Origin: Clavibacter michiganensis
GTDB taxonomy: Bacteria; Actinomycetota; Actinomycetes; Actinomycetales; Microbacteriaceae
Assembly (NCBI RefSeq): GCF_021216655.1
Contig: NZ_CP080437.1
Span: forward strand, 2,046,001 to 2,110,000
Direction of reading: 5' to 3'
DNA: 64,000 nt
Below the pieces are notes generated by a model that saw only the letters and a list, made by a program, of their open reading frames with translations, searched no databases and was not told the origin of the DNA. Below, in pieces: positions 53,450 to 61,513 of the stretch. The position numbers and the translations under genes were made by a program. Position 1 is the first letter of the stretch. Each line of letters begins with the position of its first letter.

Positions 53450-53662
53450 TCAGCGAGGCTGCTGGTGGCCGCTGCCGCTCGACGAGCACGTCGTGCTGCA
53501 GCACAGGGTGACGTCGCCCATCACGAGCTCCTCCTCCGCGCCGCGGTGCGTGATGGTGAAGCCGAAGGCCTCCGCCAGCAGCGCGTCGGACGCCGCCTCG
53601 CCTCCGGCCGCGGGCGCGACCTCGGGTGCGGTGGTGCGCGTCGGTTCCATGAGCAGTGACAT
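53450..53662 (-). CDS. LAP precursor peptide with CCSTTCSSS core
   Basis: 70 aa from ATG at 53662, preceded by a strong ribosome site GAGGAAGGA. The leader (~1-50) is acidic and Ala-rich and contains FGFTI (Phe33...Ile37), which fits the FxxxB leader motif bound by E1-like proteins. The predicted core begins near residue 51: VTLCCSTTCSSSGSGHQQPR. Nine contiguous residues (Cys54-Ser62) are all cyclisable. The exact cleavage site is unknown; the leader has no double-glycine, and MGD just before the core is a possible site. No protease or methyltransferase is in the cluster. Confidence 0.9.
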   Translation of the reverse strand: MSLLMEPTRTTAPEVAPAAGGEAASDALLAEAFGFTITHRGAEEELVMGDVTLCCSTTCSSSGSGHQQPR

Positions 53663-53742
53663 TGCCGTTCCTTCCTCTGGGTGGGTGGGACGACGCCTTT
53701 CTAGCACGATCTTCCGTGCCCTGGTCATATGCGCATCACCTG

Positions 53743-53771
53743 TTGACAACCCATCCGCGAGGCGGCACGAT
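53743..53771 (+). promoter_or_regulatory. Possible promoter for the YqaJ nuclease gene
   Basis: A perfect TTGACA (53743-53748) and a weak CACGAT (53766-53771) are 17 bp apart, about 50 bp before the GTG start. The same 160-bp region must hold the opposite-direction promoter of the peptide cluster, which I could not place. Confidence 0.4.
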
Positions 53772-53822
53772 CCGCCCGCGTCGAGGCGGCCCGGGTCGGA
53801 TCCGACGCGTACCCTGGAGCCC

Positions 53823-54497
53823 GTGACGGACGAGATGCTGGCCTTCCCCTGGGAGGACGACCTCGCCCCCGCAGCACCCGCGCCGCCTCCTCCCCCACCG
53901 CACCTGACGCGCATCGTCGCCCACTCGTCGGATCGCGTCGCCTGGCTCCGCGCCCGCAGCTTCGGCATCACCGCGACCGACGTCGCACGCCTCGCGACCG
54001 ACGCGTCGCTGCAGGCCGTCGCGCTCGAGAAGCTCTACGGATCCGGCTTCGGCGGCAACCGCTACACCGACCACGGCCGGGAGCGCGAGCCCGAGATCGC
54101 CCGCTGGGTCGAGGCGGAGCACGGCATCGTCCCGAGCGCGCACCTGTTCCACGCGGAGGGCCAGCGCCGCCACCTGGCGACCCCCGACGGCGTGGGCCTC
54201 CGGGCAGACGGCCGGCTCGAGCTCGCGGAGATCAAGACGACCGCGAAGCCGTGGCGCAGCATCCCGCGCAACTACCTGCGCCAGATCTGGTGGCAGCAGT
54301 ACGTGCTCGGCGCCGAGCGCTCGCTCATCGTCTGGGAGCAGCACGTGGACTTCGTGCCCGTGCACGACATCCCGAAGTGGAAGTGGATCGACCGCGACGA
54401 GGCGGAGATAGCCGCGCTCGTGGCGCGCGCGAACGACCTCATCGCGCTCATCGTGCGCATGGCGAACGCGCCGGCCGGAGCCCGCGGCCTGGCCTGA
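53823..54497 (+). CDS. YqaJ-family exonuclease/recombinase-type nuclease
   Basis: 224 aa from GTG at 53823; ATG at 53835 is the alternative. A YqaJ (lambda-exonuclease-like PD-(D/E)XK) domain starts at SSDRVAWLRARSFGITATDVARLA. The active-site pattern is GREREPEIARWVEAEHG (Glu), TPDGVGL (Asp) and LAEIKTT (ExK). Viral relatives digest DNA for recombination. No other phage genes are nearby, so this is a chromosomal domesticated copy, as found in other actinobacteria. Divergent from the LAP cluster. Confidence 0.85.
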   Translation: MTDEMLAFPWEDDLAPAAPAPPPPPPHLTRIVAHSSDRVAWLRARSFGITATDVARLATDASLQAVALEKLYGSGFGGNRYTDHGREREPEIARWVEAEHGIVPSAHLFHAEGQRRHLATPDGVGLRADGRLELAEIKTTAKPWRSIPRNYLRQIWWQQYVLGAERSLIVWEQHVDFVPVHDIPKWKWIDRDEAEIAALVARANDLIALIVRMANAPAGARGLA

Positions 54498-54687
54498 GCG
54501 GCGCTGCCTGCGAGCCCGGCCCGGCCCGGTGCGCGCGCCGTCGCCGTCGCCGTCGGCGAGTGCCCTCCGCATTCTTCTCGCCCGGGGAACACCGCGGAAA
54601 CACGCCCGACTCACTCGGCGGCTTCACTGGACGAGCGGGGGCCGGTGGGATCCACCTTGCCGCCGCGTTCCGAGGAGGGGTCGCACG

Positions 54688-55740
54688 ATGAGCCAGGTCG
54701 TCCAGTCGAGAGCCGGCGTCGCCGCCGCGGCCGAGCGGGATCGGGCGGCGGCCGCCGTCGCCCTGGCGCCCCACGGGGAGACCATGCGCGCGGTCGTCGT
54801 CACGGAGACCGGAGGGCCCGACGTGCTGCACGTCGCGGACGTGCCGGTGCCGCACCGCCTCGACTCCGAGGTGCTCGTGAAGGTCGTCGCCGCGGGCGTG
54901 AACCCCATCGACCTGCGTCTCCGCGCGGGCGAGCCCGGCGGCCCGACGCTCGGCGTCCTGCCCGCGGTGCTCGGCCGCGACTTCAGCGGCGTCGTCGTCG
55001 AATCGCCCTACGAGGACCACGCGCTGCATCCGGGCGACGAGGTGTTCGGCCTCGCGATGGTGCCGCGGATGCCCGGCAGCTATGCCCCGTACATCGCCGT
55101 CCCGAGCGTGAGCCTCGCCCGGAAGCCCGCGCGCCTCTCGCACGTGGAGGCCGCGGCGACGCCCGTGAGCGCCCTCACCGCGTGGGGCATGGTCGTCGAC
55201 ATCGGCAGGGCGCACGAGGGTCAGGTCGTCCTGATCCATGCGGGCGCGGGCGGCGTCGGCCACTTCGCGGTCCAGTTCGCGCGCCACTTCGGCGCGCGCG
55301 TGGTCGCGACGGGCTCGCCCCGCAACGTCGACTGGCTGGCGGAGCTCGGCGCCGACGAGGTCATCGACCGCTCGCAGGTGCGCTTCGAGGACGTGCTCGC
55401 CGACGTGGACGTGGTGATCGACCTGGTCGGCAACTGCACCGACGACACCGGCACCCGCTCGCTGCAGGTCCTCCGTCGTGGCGGCCTCCTGGTCAGCGCG
55501 CCCGTCCGTGGCTGGCCGACGCTCGTGCAGGACGCGGCCGCGGTCGGCGTGCGCGCCACCCACTACGAGGTCGCGCCCGACGGGCAGAAGCTCGCGGTGA
55601 TCTCGCGCCTGCTGGAGTCCGGCGACATCAAGGTCTACGTCGACGAGGTCTTCGACCTGGAGGACGCCGCCGAGGCGCACCGCCACATGGAGAGCGGGCA
55701 CGCTCGCGGCAAGGTCGTCCTCAACGTGGCGCGGGGCTGA
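54688..55740 (+). CDS. Zinc-independent quinone-oxidoreductase-like dehydrogenase (MDR family)
   Basis: 350 aa from ATG at 54688 with ribosome site GAGGAGGGG. GroES-like N-domain MRAVVVTETGGPDVLHVADVPVP and VLVKVVAAGVNPIDLRLRAG. NADPH-binding HAGAGGVGHFAVQFARHFGARVVATGS. The zinc ligands of classical alcohol dehydrogenases are absent, which places it with quinone oxidoreductases and enoyl reductases. An unusual 30-residue Ala/Arg-rich leader precedes Met33, where a normal QOR would begin, so translation may start later. The last codons seed the 45-bp tandem repeats. Confidence 0.87.
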   Translation: MSQVVQSRAGVAAAAERDRAAAAVALAPHGETMRAVVVTETGGPDVLHVADVPVPHRLDSEVLVKVVAAGVNPIDLRLRAGEPGGPTLGVLPAVLGRDFSGVVVESPYEDHALHPGDEVFGLAMVPRMPGSYAPYIAVPSVSLARKPARLSHVEAAATPVSALTAWGMVVDIGRAHEGQVVLIHAGAGGVGHFAVQFARHFGARVVATGSPRNVDWLAELGADEVIDRSQVRFEDVLADVDVVIDLVGNCTDDTGTRSLQVLRRGGLLVSAPVRGWPTLVQDAAAVGVRATHYEVAPDGQKLAVISRLLESGDIKVYVDEVFDLEDAAEAHRHMESGHARGKVVLNVARG

Positions 55741-55932
55741 CCCCCGCCGACAGGCAAGATCGCCCTCGACGTGGCGCGGGGCCGACCCTCGCCGACAGGC
55801 AAGGTCGCCCTCGACGTGGCGCGGGGCCGACCCCCGCCGACAGGCAAGATCGCCCTCGACGTGGCGCGGGGCCGACCCTCGCCGACAGGCAAGGACGTGC
55901 TCGACGTGGCGCGGGGCTGACCCTCGCCGGTC
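55708..55932. repeat. Five 45-bp tandem repeats derived from the 3' end of the dehydrogenase gene
   Basis: Unit 1 (from 55708) is the last ten sense codons of the gene plus its TGA and 12 more bases. Four more units follow without gaps. Units 2 and 4 are identical and unit 3 differs by two bases from them, so a 90-bp pair was probably duplicated. In units 2-4 the stop codon TGA is CGA; unit 5 has TGA again. The repeat keeps frame (15 codons), and lies between convergent genes. Confidence 0.93.
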
Positions 55933-55949
55933 GCGCCCGCCGCGCCCGC

Positions 55950-57161
55950 TCAGCGCGGCAGCGCCTCCCGCAGCGCGTCGACGATCCGGGTCCCGCGGTC
56001 GTCGTCGGCCTCCATCCGGTTGGTGAGGAACGCGAAGCCGACCCGGTGCTCGACGTCGGCGAAGGCGACCTGGCCGCCAGCGCCGTCGTGGCCGAGGCTG
56101 CCGGATCCGAGGTAGCGGCGCGCGGCCGAGTCGAGCTGGAAGCCCATGCCCCACCGTGGCCACGGGCCCGGCACGTCGAACGCGGGCGGCTCGTCGCCGC
56201 CGGAGACGGGACGGGTCGCGAGGCGGATCGTGTCGTCGTCGAGCAGGCGCACGCCCGCGGTCTCCACGACCACGGCCGACCAGACGGCGGCGAGCGCGTG
56301 GGCCGTGCCGATGCCGCCGGCGCCGGGGATCTCCGCCACCTGCACGTCCGCGCGGGAGAAGCCCGCGTCGTCGCCCACGAGCTCCAGCGGCAGCGCGCCG
56401 CCGAGCGTGAGCGCGCGCAGCGGCAGGTCGGGGCCGCCCGCCGCGACATCCGCGCGCTGCCGGGAGGTGAGCTCCCGCAGCGTCGTGCCCACGCGCATGC
56501 GCGCGACGCGCTCGCCGACCTCGGGCGGGATCCCGATCCAGGCGTCCACCCCCAGCGGCCCGGTCGCGAGCGCCTGGAACCACGCGCCCGGCATGAGCCC
56601 GGTGGCCCTCCGCACGATCTCGCCCGTCAGCCAACCGTGCGTGATGGCGTGGTAGGCCCACGCCGTGCCGGGCTCCCCGCGCGGCTCCTCCGCCGCGACG
56701 AGCGCGGTCGCGCGATCCCAGTCGACGAGGTCGGACAGCGTCCAGTCCCGGTGCGGCGCCGCGATCCCGGCACGGTGCGCAAGCGCGTCCGCGACCCGGG
56801 TCCCCGCCTTGCCGGCGCGCGCGTACCCCGGCCACAGCTCGGCGACCGGCTGGTCGTAGCGCAGCCGCCCGTCCTGGACGAGGCGCGCGACCAGGATCGA
56901 CATGACCCCCTTGGTCGCGGAGAACAGCACGCTCGGGGTGTCGAGCCCCCACGCGCGGCCGGTCACGTCGTCGGCGACGCCGCCCGCGAGGTCCACCACC
57001 ACGTCGCCGCGCTGCCGGACGGAGAGCGCGGCGCCCGTGCCGACGTCGGACGCGACGGCGTCCGCGAACGCGCGCCGCACGCCCTCGAAGCCGGGCGCGA
57101 CCCAGCCGACCACGCCGTCGGCGCGCGTCCCGGCGCCGACGGCCGCCCCCGCGCCGGTCAC
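55950..57161 (-). CDS. Serine hydrolase of the beta-lactamase/EstB family
   Basis: 403 aa from GTG at 57161, overlapping the glycosidase stop (GTGA). Beta-lactamase-like fold: LFSATKGVMSILVARLV carries the SxxK pair (SATK), AWAYHAITHGWLTGEI supplies the Tyr of the YxN-equivalent, and LGHDGAGGQVAF replaces the third KTG box with HxG as in family VIII esterases. It is cytosolic by sequence. As last gene of the carbohydrate operon it may remove acyl groups from imported sugars. Confidence 0.85.
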   Translation of the reverse strand: MTGAGAAVGAGTRADGVVGWVAPGFEGVRRAFADAVASDVGTGAALSVRQRGDVVVDLAGGVADDVTGRAWGLDTPSVLFSATKGVMSILVARLVQDGRLRYDQPVAELWPGYARAGKAGTRVADALAHRAGIAAPHRDWTLSDLVDWDRATALVAAEEPRGEPGTAWAYHAITHGWLTGEIVRRATGLMPGAWFQALATGPLGVDAWIGIPPEVGERVARMRVGTTLRELTSRQRADVAAGGPDLPLRALTLGGALPLELVGDDAGFSRADVQVAEIPGAGGIGTAHALAAVWSAVVVETAGVRLLDDDTIRLATRPVSGGDEPPAFDVPGPWPRWGMGFQLDSAARRYLGSGSLGHDGAGGQVAFADVEHRVGFAFLTNRMEADDDRGTRIVDALREALPR

Positions 57162-58150
57162 GACGCGGACCCGGCGGGCACCGCGACCAGCAGCCCGGCC
57201 GCGTCCCATCGCACGGGCACCGGATCCGGGATGCGGCCGACGAACGAGCCGTCCGCGCCGGCGTCCTCGAAGCCGAGGAGCGCCGGACCCGACGGCGTCC
57301 GGACGATGCGCGCGGCATACAGCCCCTCGCCGTGCAGGAGCCGGGCGCGCCCGATGTCGACGGGGCGGCCGAACGGCTGGTCGTCGTCGAGCGGCAGCGC
57401 GAAGACGCCGCCCTCCTGCCCGGCTCGCGCGCCCGCGAGGTCGGACCCCGCGCACGAGAACACGAGCACCCGCCGGCCGTCGACCTCCGCGACCTGCAGC
57501 ACCTCGAGGTGCGCGAACCCTGCGCCGGGCGCGCTGAGCGGCGCCGCGGCGGTCCAGGTCACGAGGTCGCGCGAGACGGCGTGCCCCACGACGCCGCGGT
57601 CGAGCGGATCCGCGTCCGGACCTGACGCGGCGGCCCGCGACCGCGCGGTGACGAGCATGCGCCAGCCGTCGCCCGCGGGGTCACGCTCGACCCAGGGATC
57701 CCGCCACGCCTCCTCGCGCCACGTGCCGTCGGCGAGCGTCTCGTACCAGCGCGGGTCGGCCGACAGCGCGGACACGCTCGCCTTCACCCACCGGTGCAGG
57801 TCGGTCGAGGTCGCCTGCAGAACGGTCTCCACGTTCACGCCCGCGTCGTCCCGCGGGAACACCGAGCCCGTGTACGACATCCGCCAGAGCCCCGACGGGT
57901 CGCGCGTCACGCTGCCCGTCCACGTCGCCGACGCGTCCGGTGACCCGGCCGGCCCGTGCTCGAGCACGATGCCGTGGTCGGTCCACGTGACGAGGTCGGT
58001 CGAGGTCGCGTGGCCCACGGCGGCGTTCCGGTGTCGCAGGTCCGGATCCCCGAGCGCGGTCGGCGCGTGCAGGTAGAAGAGGTGCGTCGTGTCGCCGTCG
58101 ACCGCGGTCCACGAGTCCCAGACCCAGTGCCCGGGCAGCGCGAACGCCAT
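57158..58150 (-). CDS. GH32/GH68-like beta-fructosidase-type glycoside hydrolase
   Basis: 330 aa, five-bladed propeller type. GHWVWDSWTAVDGD has the nucleophile Asp, EAWRDPWVERD has the RDP motif, and FAHLEVLQVAEVDGR has the candidate acid Glu; ATWTGSVTRD is a further blade landmark. There is no signal peptide, so it acts on imported sugar. Within its clan GH43 is the alternative. It overlaps both neighbours (1 and 4 bp), showing co-expression with the importer; a fructose-containing plant oligosaccharide is a reasonable substrate guess. Confidence 0.82.
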   Translation of the reverse strand: MAFALPGHWVWDSWTAVDGDTTHLFYLHAPTALGDPDLRHRNAAVGHATSTDLVTWTDHGIVLEHGPAGSPDASATWTGSVTRDPSGLWRMSYTGSVFPRDDAGVNVETVLQATSTDLHRWVKASVSALSADPRWYETLADGTWREEAWRDPWVERDPAGDGWRMLVTARSRAAASGPDADPLDRGVVGHAVSRDLVTWTAAAPLSAPGAGFAHLEVLQVAEVDGRRVLVFSCAGSDLAGARAGQEGGVFALPLDDDQPFGRPVDIGRARLLHGEGLYAARIVRTPSGPALLGFEDAGADGSFVGRIPDPVPVRWDAAGLLVAVPAGSAS

Positions 58151-58974
58151 CAGCCCTTCACCGCGCCCTGCAGCAGCGCCGCGATGAACTGCCGCTGGAA
58201 GATCACGTACACGATCACCGTTGGCAGCATCACGATGAGCGACGCCGCGAACAGCAGCGGCAGCGCATCGATGTACTGGCCCTGGAACGCGCCGAGCGCC
58301 CCGGCCATGGTGCGCTCGCTCGGGTCGTCGATCATCACGAGCGGCAGCAGGAACTGGTTCCAGGTCCAGAGGAACAGGAGGATCCCGAGCGCCGAGAGCG
58401 CCGGCCGCGCGAGCGGCAGCTGGATGCTCCGGAACTCCTGCCAGATGCTCGCGCCGTCCACGCGCGCGGCCTCCGACAGCTCCCGCGGCACGCCGACGAA
58501 GTGCGCGCGCATCCAGAACACGCTGAACGGCATGTACAGCCCGATGAGCGGGAGGATGACCGCCCACCTGGTGTTGATGAGGCCGAAGCCCGTCATCTGG
58601 TAGTAGAGCGGGATGATGATCGCCTCGAACGGGATGGTCAGCCCGATGATCATGGCGACGAGCACGTACTTCCCGCCGGGCACCCGGAGGTTCCCGAGCG
58701 AGTAGCCCGCGAGCGTCGCGCAGACGAGGCTGACGGGCACGACCATCACCACGATGAACAGGCTCGAGAGCATCAGCGTGCCGATGTTCCCGACCGTGAA
58801 CGCCGTCACGAAGTTCTCCCAGTAGGCGGGCGTCGGCCAGGAGAAGCCGTTGGGCAGCGAGTCGGGCGACTGCAGCGCGGCGGTGAGCATGCTGGCGAAG
58901 GGCAGCAGGGTGAGCACGAGGACCGCGATCAGCAGGATGCGGCCCACGACGAGCTCGGTGCGGTTGACGATCAT
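58150..58974 (-). CDS. Carbohydrate ABC transporter permease (MalG-type)
   Basis: 274 aa, six helices. EAA loop LSEAARVDGASIWQEFRSIQLPLARPAL. It pairs with the permease encoded just upstream (4-bp overlap). No ATPase gene is in the operon, so a general sugar ATPase is probably used. Confidence 0.92.
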   Translation of the reverse strand: MIVNRTELVVGRILLIAVLVLTLLPFASMLTAALQSPDSLPNGFSWPTPAYWENFVTAFTVGNIGTLMLSSLFIVVMVVPVSLVCATLAGYSLGNLRVPGGKYVLVAMIIGLTIPFEAIIIPLYYQMTGFGLINTRWAVILPLIGLYMPFSVFWMRAHFVGVPRELSEAARVDGASIWQEFRSIQLPLARPALSALGILLFLWTWNQFLLPLVMIDDPSERTMAGALGAFQGQYIDALPLLFAASLIVMLPTVIVYVIFQRQFIAALLQGAVKG

Positions 58975-59966
58975 CGGTCGCGCTCCCTCGAGAGTCGTTG
59001 GACGGGGAGCACGAGCAGCAGCACGAACACGAGCAGCACCACGCCGAACGCGGACGCGAGGCCCACCTGGCTCTGCACGAACGCGAGCCGGAAGATCTCG
59101 ATGCCGGGCACGAGCGTCGTGGTGCCCGGCCCGCCCTTGGTGGTCGTGTAGATGATGTCGAACGTGCTCAGGGCGGCGATGACCGTGATGGTCACGAGCA
59201 CCGCGATCTCCTGCCGGAGGCCCGGCAGGGTGATGGTGACGAACTCGCGGAAGAAGCCGGCACCGTCGAGCCGCACGGCCTCGTAGAGCGAGCCGTCGAT
59301 CTTGCCCATGCCCGTGAGCAGCAGCACGGTGCAGAGGCCCGTGAGCACCCAGGATCCGATGAGCCCGACCGCGGGCAGCGCCGTGCCGAAGTCGGCGAGC
59401 CAGGAGCGGGACAGGAAGCCGAGCCCCACCGCGTCGAGGATGGAGTTGATGGTGCCGGACTGCGCGTACATCCACGACCACGCGATGCCCGCCGCGACGA
59501 GCGGGACGATCTGCGGCAGGAACAGGATGGTGCGCGAGATCGACGCGAACGGGCCCTGCTTCATCCCGCGCAGGAGCGTGGCGAGGGCGAGGCCCGCGGT
59601 GATGGGGATCACCATGAAGAAGACCACGAGGATCAGCGCGTTGACGATGGGCGTCAGCAGCCGGGTGTCCGTGAAGATCTGCACGTAGTTGTCGAGGCCG
59701 ATGAAGGTGGAGGCGCCGATCCCGTTCCACTTGTAGAACGAGTACTGCACCGCCGTGATGAGCGGCCAGACGACGAACGCAGCGTAGGACGCGACGGCCG
59801 GCAGCAGCATGATCCAGCCGACCATCGCGGTGCGACGGGCCTCGGGGCCGAGCCGGCGGCGCCGCGTGGGCGCGCGCCCGGGCCCGCCGCCGCGCGTGGA
59901 CGGCCCCGCGGGGACGGCGGCGGTCGCCGTCGCCCCCGCGGGGATGGTGCGATCCGTGGTGCTCAC
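58971..59966 (-). CDS. Carbohydrate ABC transporter permease (MalF-type)
   Basis: 331 aa from GTG at 59966, overlapping the binding-protein stop (GTGA). A Pro/Arg-rich cytoplasmic N-terminus of ~45 residues precedes six helices; EAA loop LYEAVRLDGAGFFREFVTITLPGLRQE. Second gene of the LacI-controlled operon. Confidence 0.92.
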   Translation of the reverse strand: MSTTDRTIPAGATATAAVPAGPSTRGGGPGRAPTRRRRLGPEARRTAMVGWIMLLPAVASYAAFVVWPLITAVQYSFYKWNGIGASTFIGLDNYVQIFTDTRLLTPIVNALILVVFFMVIPITAGLALATLLRGMKQGPFASISRTILFLPQIVPLVAAGIAWSWMYAQSGTINSILDAVGLGFLSRSWLADFGTALPAVGLIGSWVLTGLCTVLLLTGMGKIDGSLYEAVRLDGAGFFREFVTITLPGLRQEIAVLVTITVIAALSTFDIIYTTTKGGPGTTTLVPGIEIFRLAFVQSQVGLASAFGVVLLVFVLLLVLPVQRLSRERDR

Positions 59967-61312
59967 TGTGCGGCGAGGTCCTGCTCGTAGAAGTCCTGCG
60001 TGGCCTTCAGGAAGTCCGCGGGCGTCATCTTGTCGGTGAGCAGCAGCTGCTCGTTCGGCTGGAGCGAGCCCTGGTAGATGCCGGCCGTGCTGTTCGCCAT
60101 GAAGTCGACGAAGCCGTCGTCGTCGCCGACCTCGGCGGACAGCTCGAGGGCCTTCGCGATGAGGCTGCCCTCCTGGGCGGTCGGCAGGGCCTGGGCCGGG
60201 TCGCCGCCGGGCGACGCGCCCGTCACGTCGACGACGATCTGGCGCGCCTTCTCGTCGGTCACGATCCAGTTCAGGAACGCGGCGACGACGTCGGCGTTCT
60301 TCGACTTGGCCGGGATGGCGAAGGTGTTGCCCGTGCCCATCGCGACGTGCTTCCCGCCCGCCTCGACCGGCGGCACGAGGCCGAACTGCGCGCCGCCCTG
60401 GCCGAGGGCCTTCTCCACGTTCGCGGCGTCCCAGTTGCCGTCCCACATGAACAGCCCCTGGCCGGCCGAGAAGTTCGACACCATCGTCGTGTAGTTGATG
60501 GCGTTGACGTCCGGCGGGAGGTACCCGGCCTTCGCCCAGTCCTGGAACTTCGTGGCGCCTGCGAGCGCCGCGTCGGTCTGGATGGTCGCGCCCGGCTTGT
60601 TGTACATCCAGTCGACGAGGTCCTGCTTGTCGCCCTGCTGGTTGATGAGCGACTGGAGGATGAAGGTCCCGACGCCGTCCTGCATGCCGGTCTGGATGGG
60701 GAGCACGCCGGCGTCCTTCGCCTTCGCGAGGTCCGCCTCGAGCTCGTCCATGGTGGCCGGCATCTCGGTGATGCCCACCTGGTCGGCCAGCTCCTGGTTC
60801 ATGTAGATGCCCGTGACGCTGTAGCCGATGCCGAACTGCCACAGCGAGCCCTCGCCGCGCACGCCCTGGTCATCCATCCGGGCACCCGCGAGCTGGCCCG
60901 CCGGGAAGCGGTCCCAGCCGTAGGCGTCGAAGTACGGGTCGAGGTTCGTGAGGAGCCCGTCCTTGACCGTGGTGCCGAGCGTCGAGAGGCGGATCAGGTC
61001 CGGGGCGTCGTCGCTCGCGAGGAGGCGCGGCGTGTTCGCGAGGAGGTTCTGGAAGCTGTCGCGCGTGATGTCGAACTTCACGTTCGGGTGCTGCTTCGTG
61101 AACTCGGCCGTCAGCTCGTCCGTGACCGGGAAGCCGGTCTCGTCCTGGATCCGGATCGTGACGTCGTCCGTCGGGATCGCGGTGCTCACATCGCCGGCGG
61201 GCGCGGAGGCGACGGGCGCGCTGCCGGGGGCGCAGCTCGCGAGGGCGAGCGCCGAGATCGCGGCGGCGGCGGTCAGCGCTGCCGCGCGTCCCGCCCTTCT
61301 CATGGTGGACAT
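59963..61312 (-). CDS. ABC transporter sugar-binding lipoprotein
   Basis: 449 aa. The lipobox is ALASCAPGS. The mature protein is a type-1 sugar-binding protein: FTKQHPNVKFDITRDSFQNL, DLIRLSTLGTTV, GIYMNQELADQVGI, MWDGNWDAANVEKALGQGG and NTFAIPAKSKNADVVAAFLNWI. It is the first gene of the operon, divergent from lacI-type regulator, with an operator candidate between them. Substrate probably matches the GH32-like enzyme. Confidence 0.92.
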   Translation of the reverse strand: MSTMRRAGRAAALTAAAAISALALASCAPGSAPVASAPAGDVSTAIPTDDVTIRIQDETGFPVTDELTAEFTKQHPNVKFDITRDSFQNLLANTPRLLASDDAPDLIRLSTLGTTVKDGLLTNLDPYFDAYGWDRFPAGQLAGARMDDQGVRGEGSLWQFGIGYSVTGIYMNQELADQVGITEMPATMDELEADLAKAKDAGVLPIQTGMQDGVGTFILQSLINQQGDKQDLVDWMYNKPGATIQTDAALAGATKFQDWAKAGYLPPDVNAINYTTMVSNFSAGQGLFMWDGNWDAANVEKALGQGGAQFGLVPPVEAGGKHVAMGTGNTFAIPAKSKNADVVAAFLNWIVTDEKARQIVVDVTGASPGGDPAQALPTAQEGSLIAKALELSAEVGDDDGFVDFMANSTAGIYQGSLQPNEQLLLTDKMTPADFLKATQDFYEQDLAAQ

Positions 61313-61399
61313 GCGGTGACTCCTTCGTCAGGTGATGCGGGGGCGGGGCGGGTCGTGCGGGAGCCGCGGGCAACGGCGCACGCGGTGTGACAGGCTGGT

Positions 61400-61415
61400 G
61401 GTAAATCCATTTACC
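61400..61415. promoter_or_regulatory. LacI-type operator candidate
   Basis: Palindrome GGTAAATCCATTTACC in an AT-rich patch between the divergent transport operon and the LacI-family gene, 88 bp from the binding-protein start and 99 bp from the regulator start. It has the length and symmetry of LacI-family operators, although the centre is CC rather than the common CG. Confidence 0.7.
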
Positions 61416-61513
61416 TGTTGCAGGAGATCATGCGCGCAGGGACGCCGGGTGTCAACCCGGCATCTCCGCGGTCGACGGATCACCGGATACGCTCACGAGG
61501 AGGAGGACGTCAC

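Noticed and set aside
53450..53662. Precursor as a plantazolicin or thiopeptide precursor
   Set aside because: The core lacks the RCTCTTIISSSS pattern; there is no methyltransferase for plantazolicin and no dehydratase or cycloaddition enzyme for a thiopeptide.
55708..55932. CRISPR array
   Set aside because: The 45-bp units are directly adjacent without unique spacers and are derived from a gene end.
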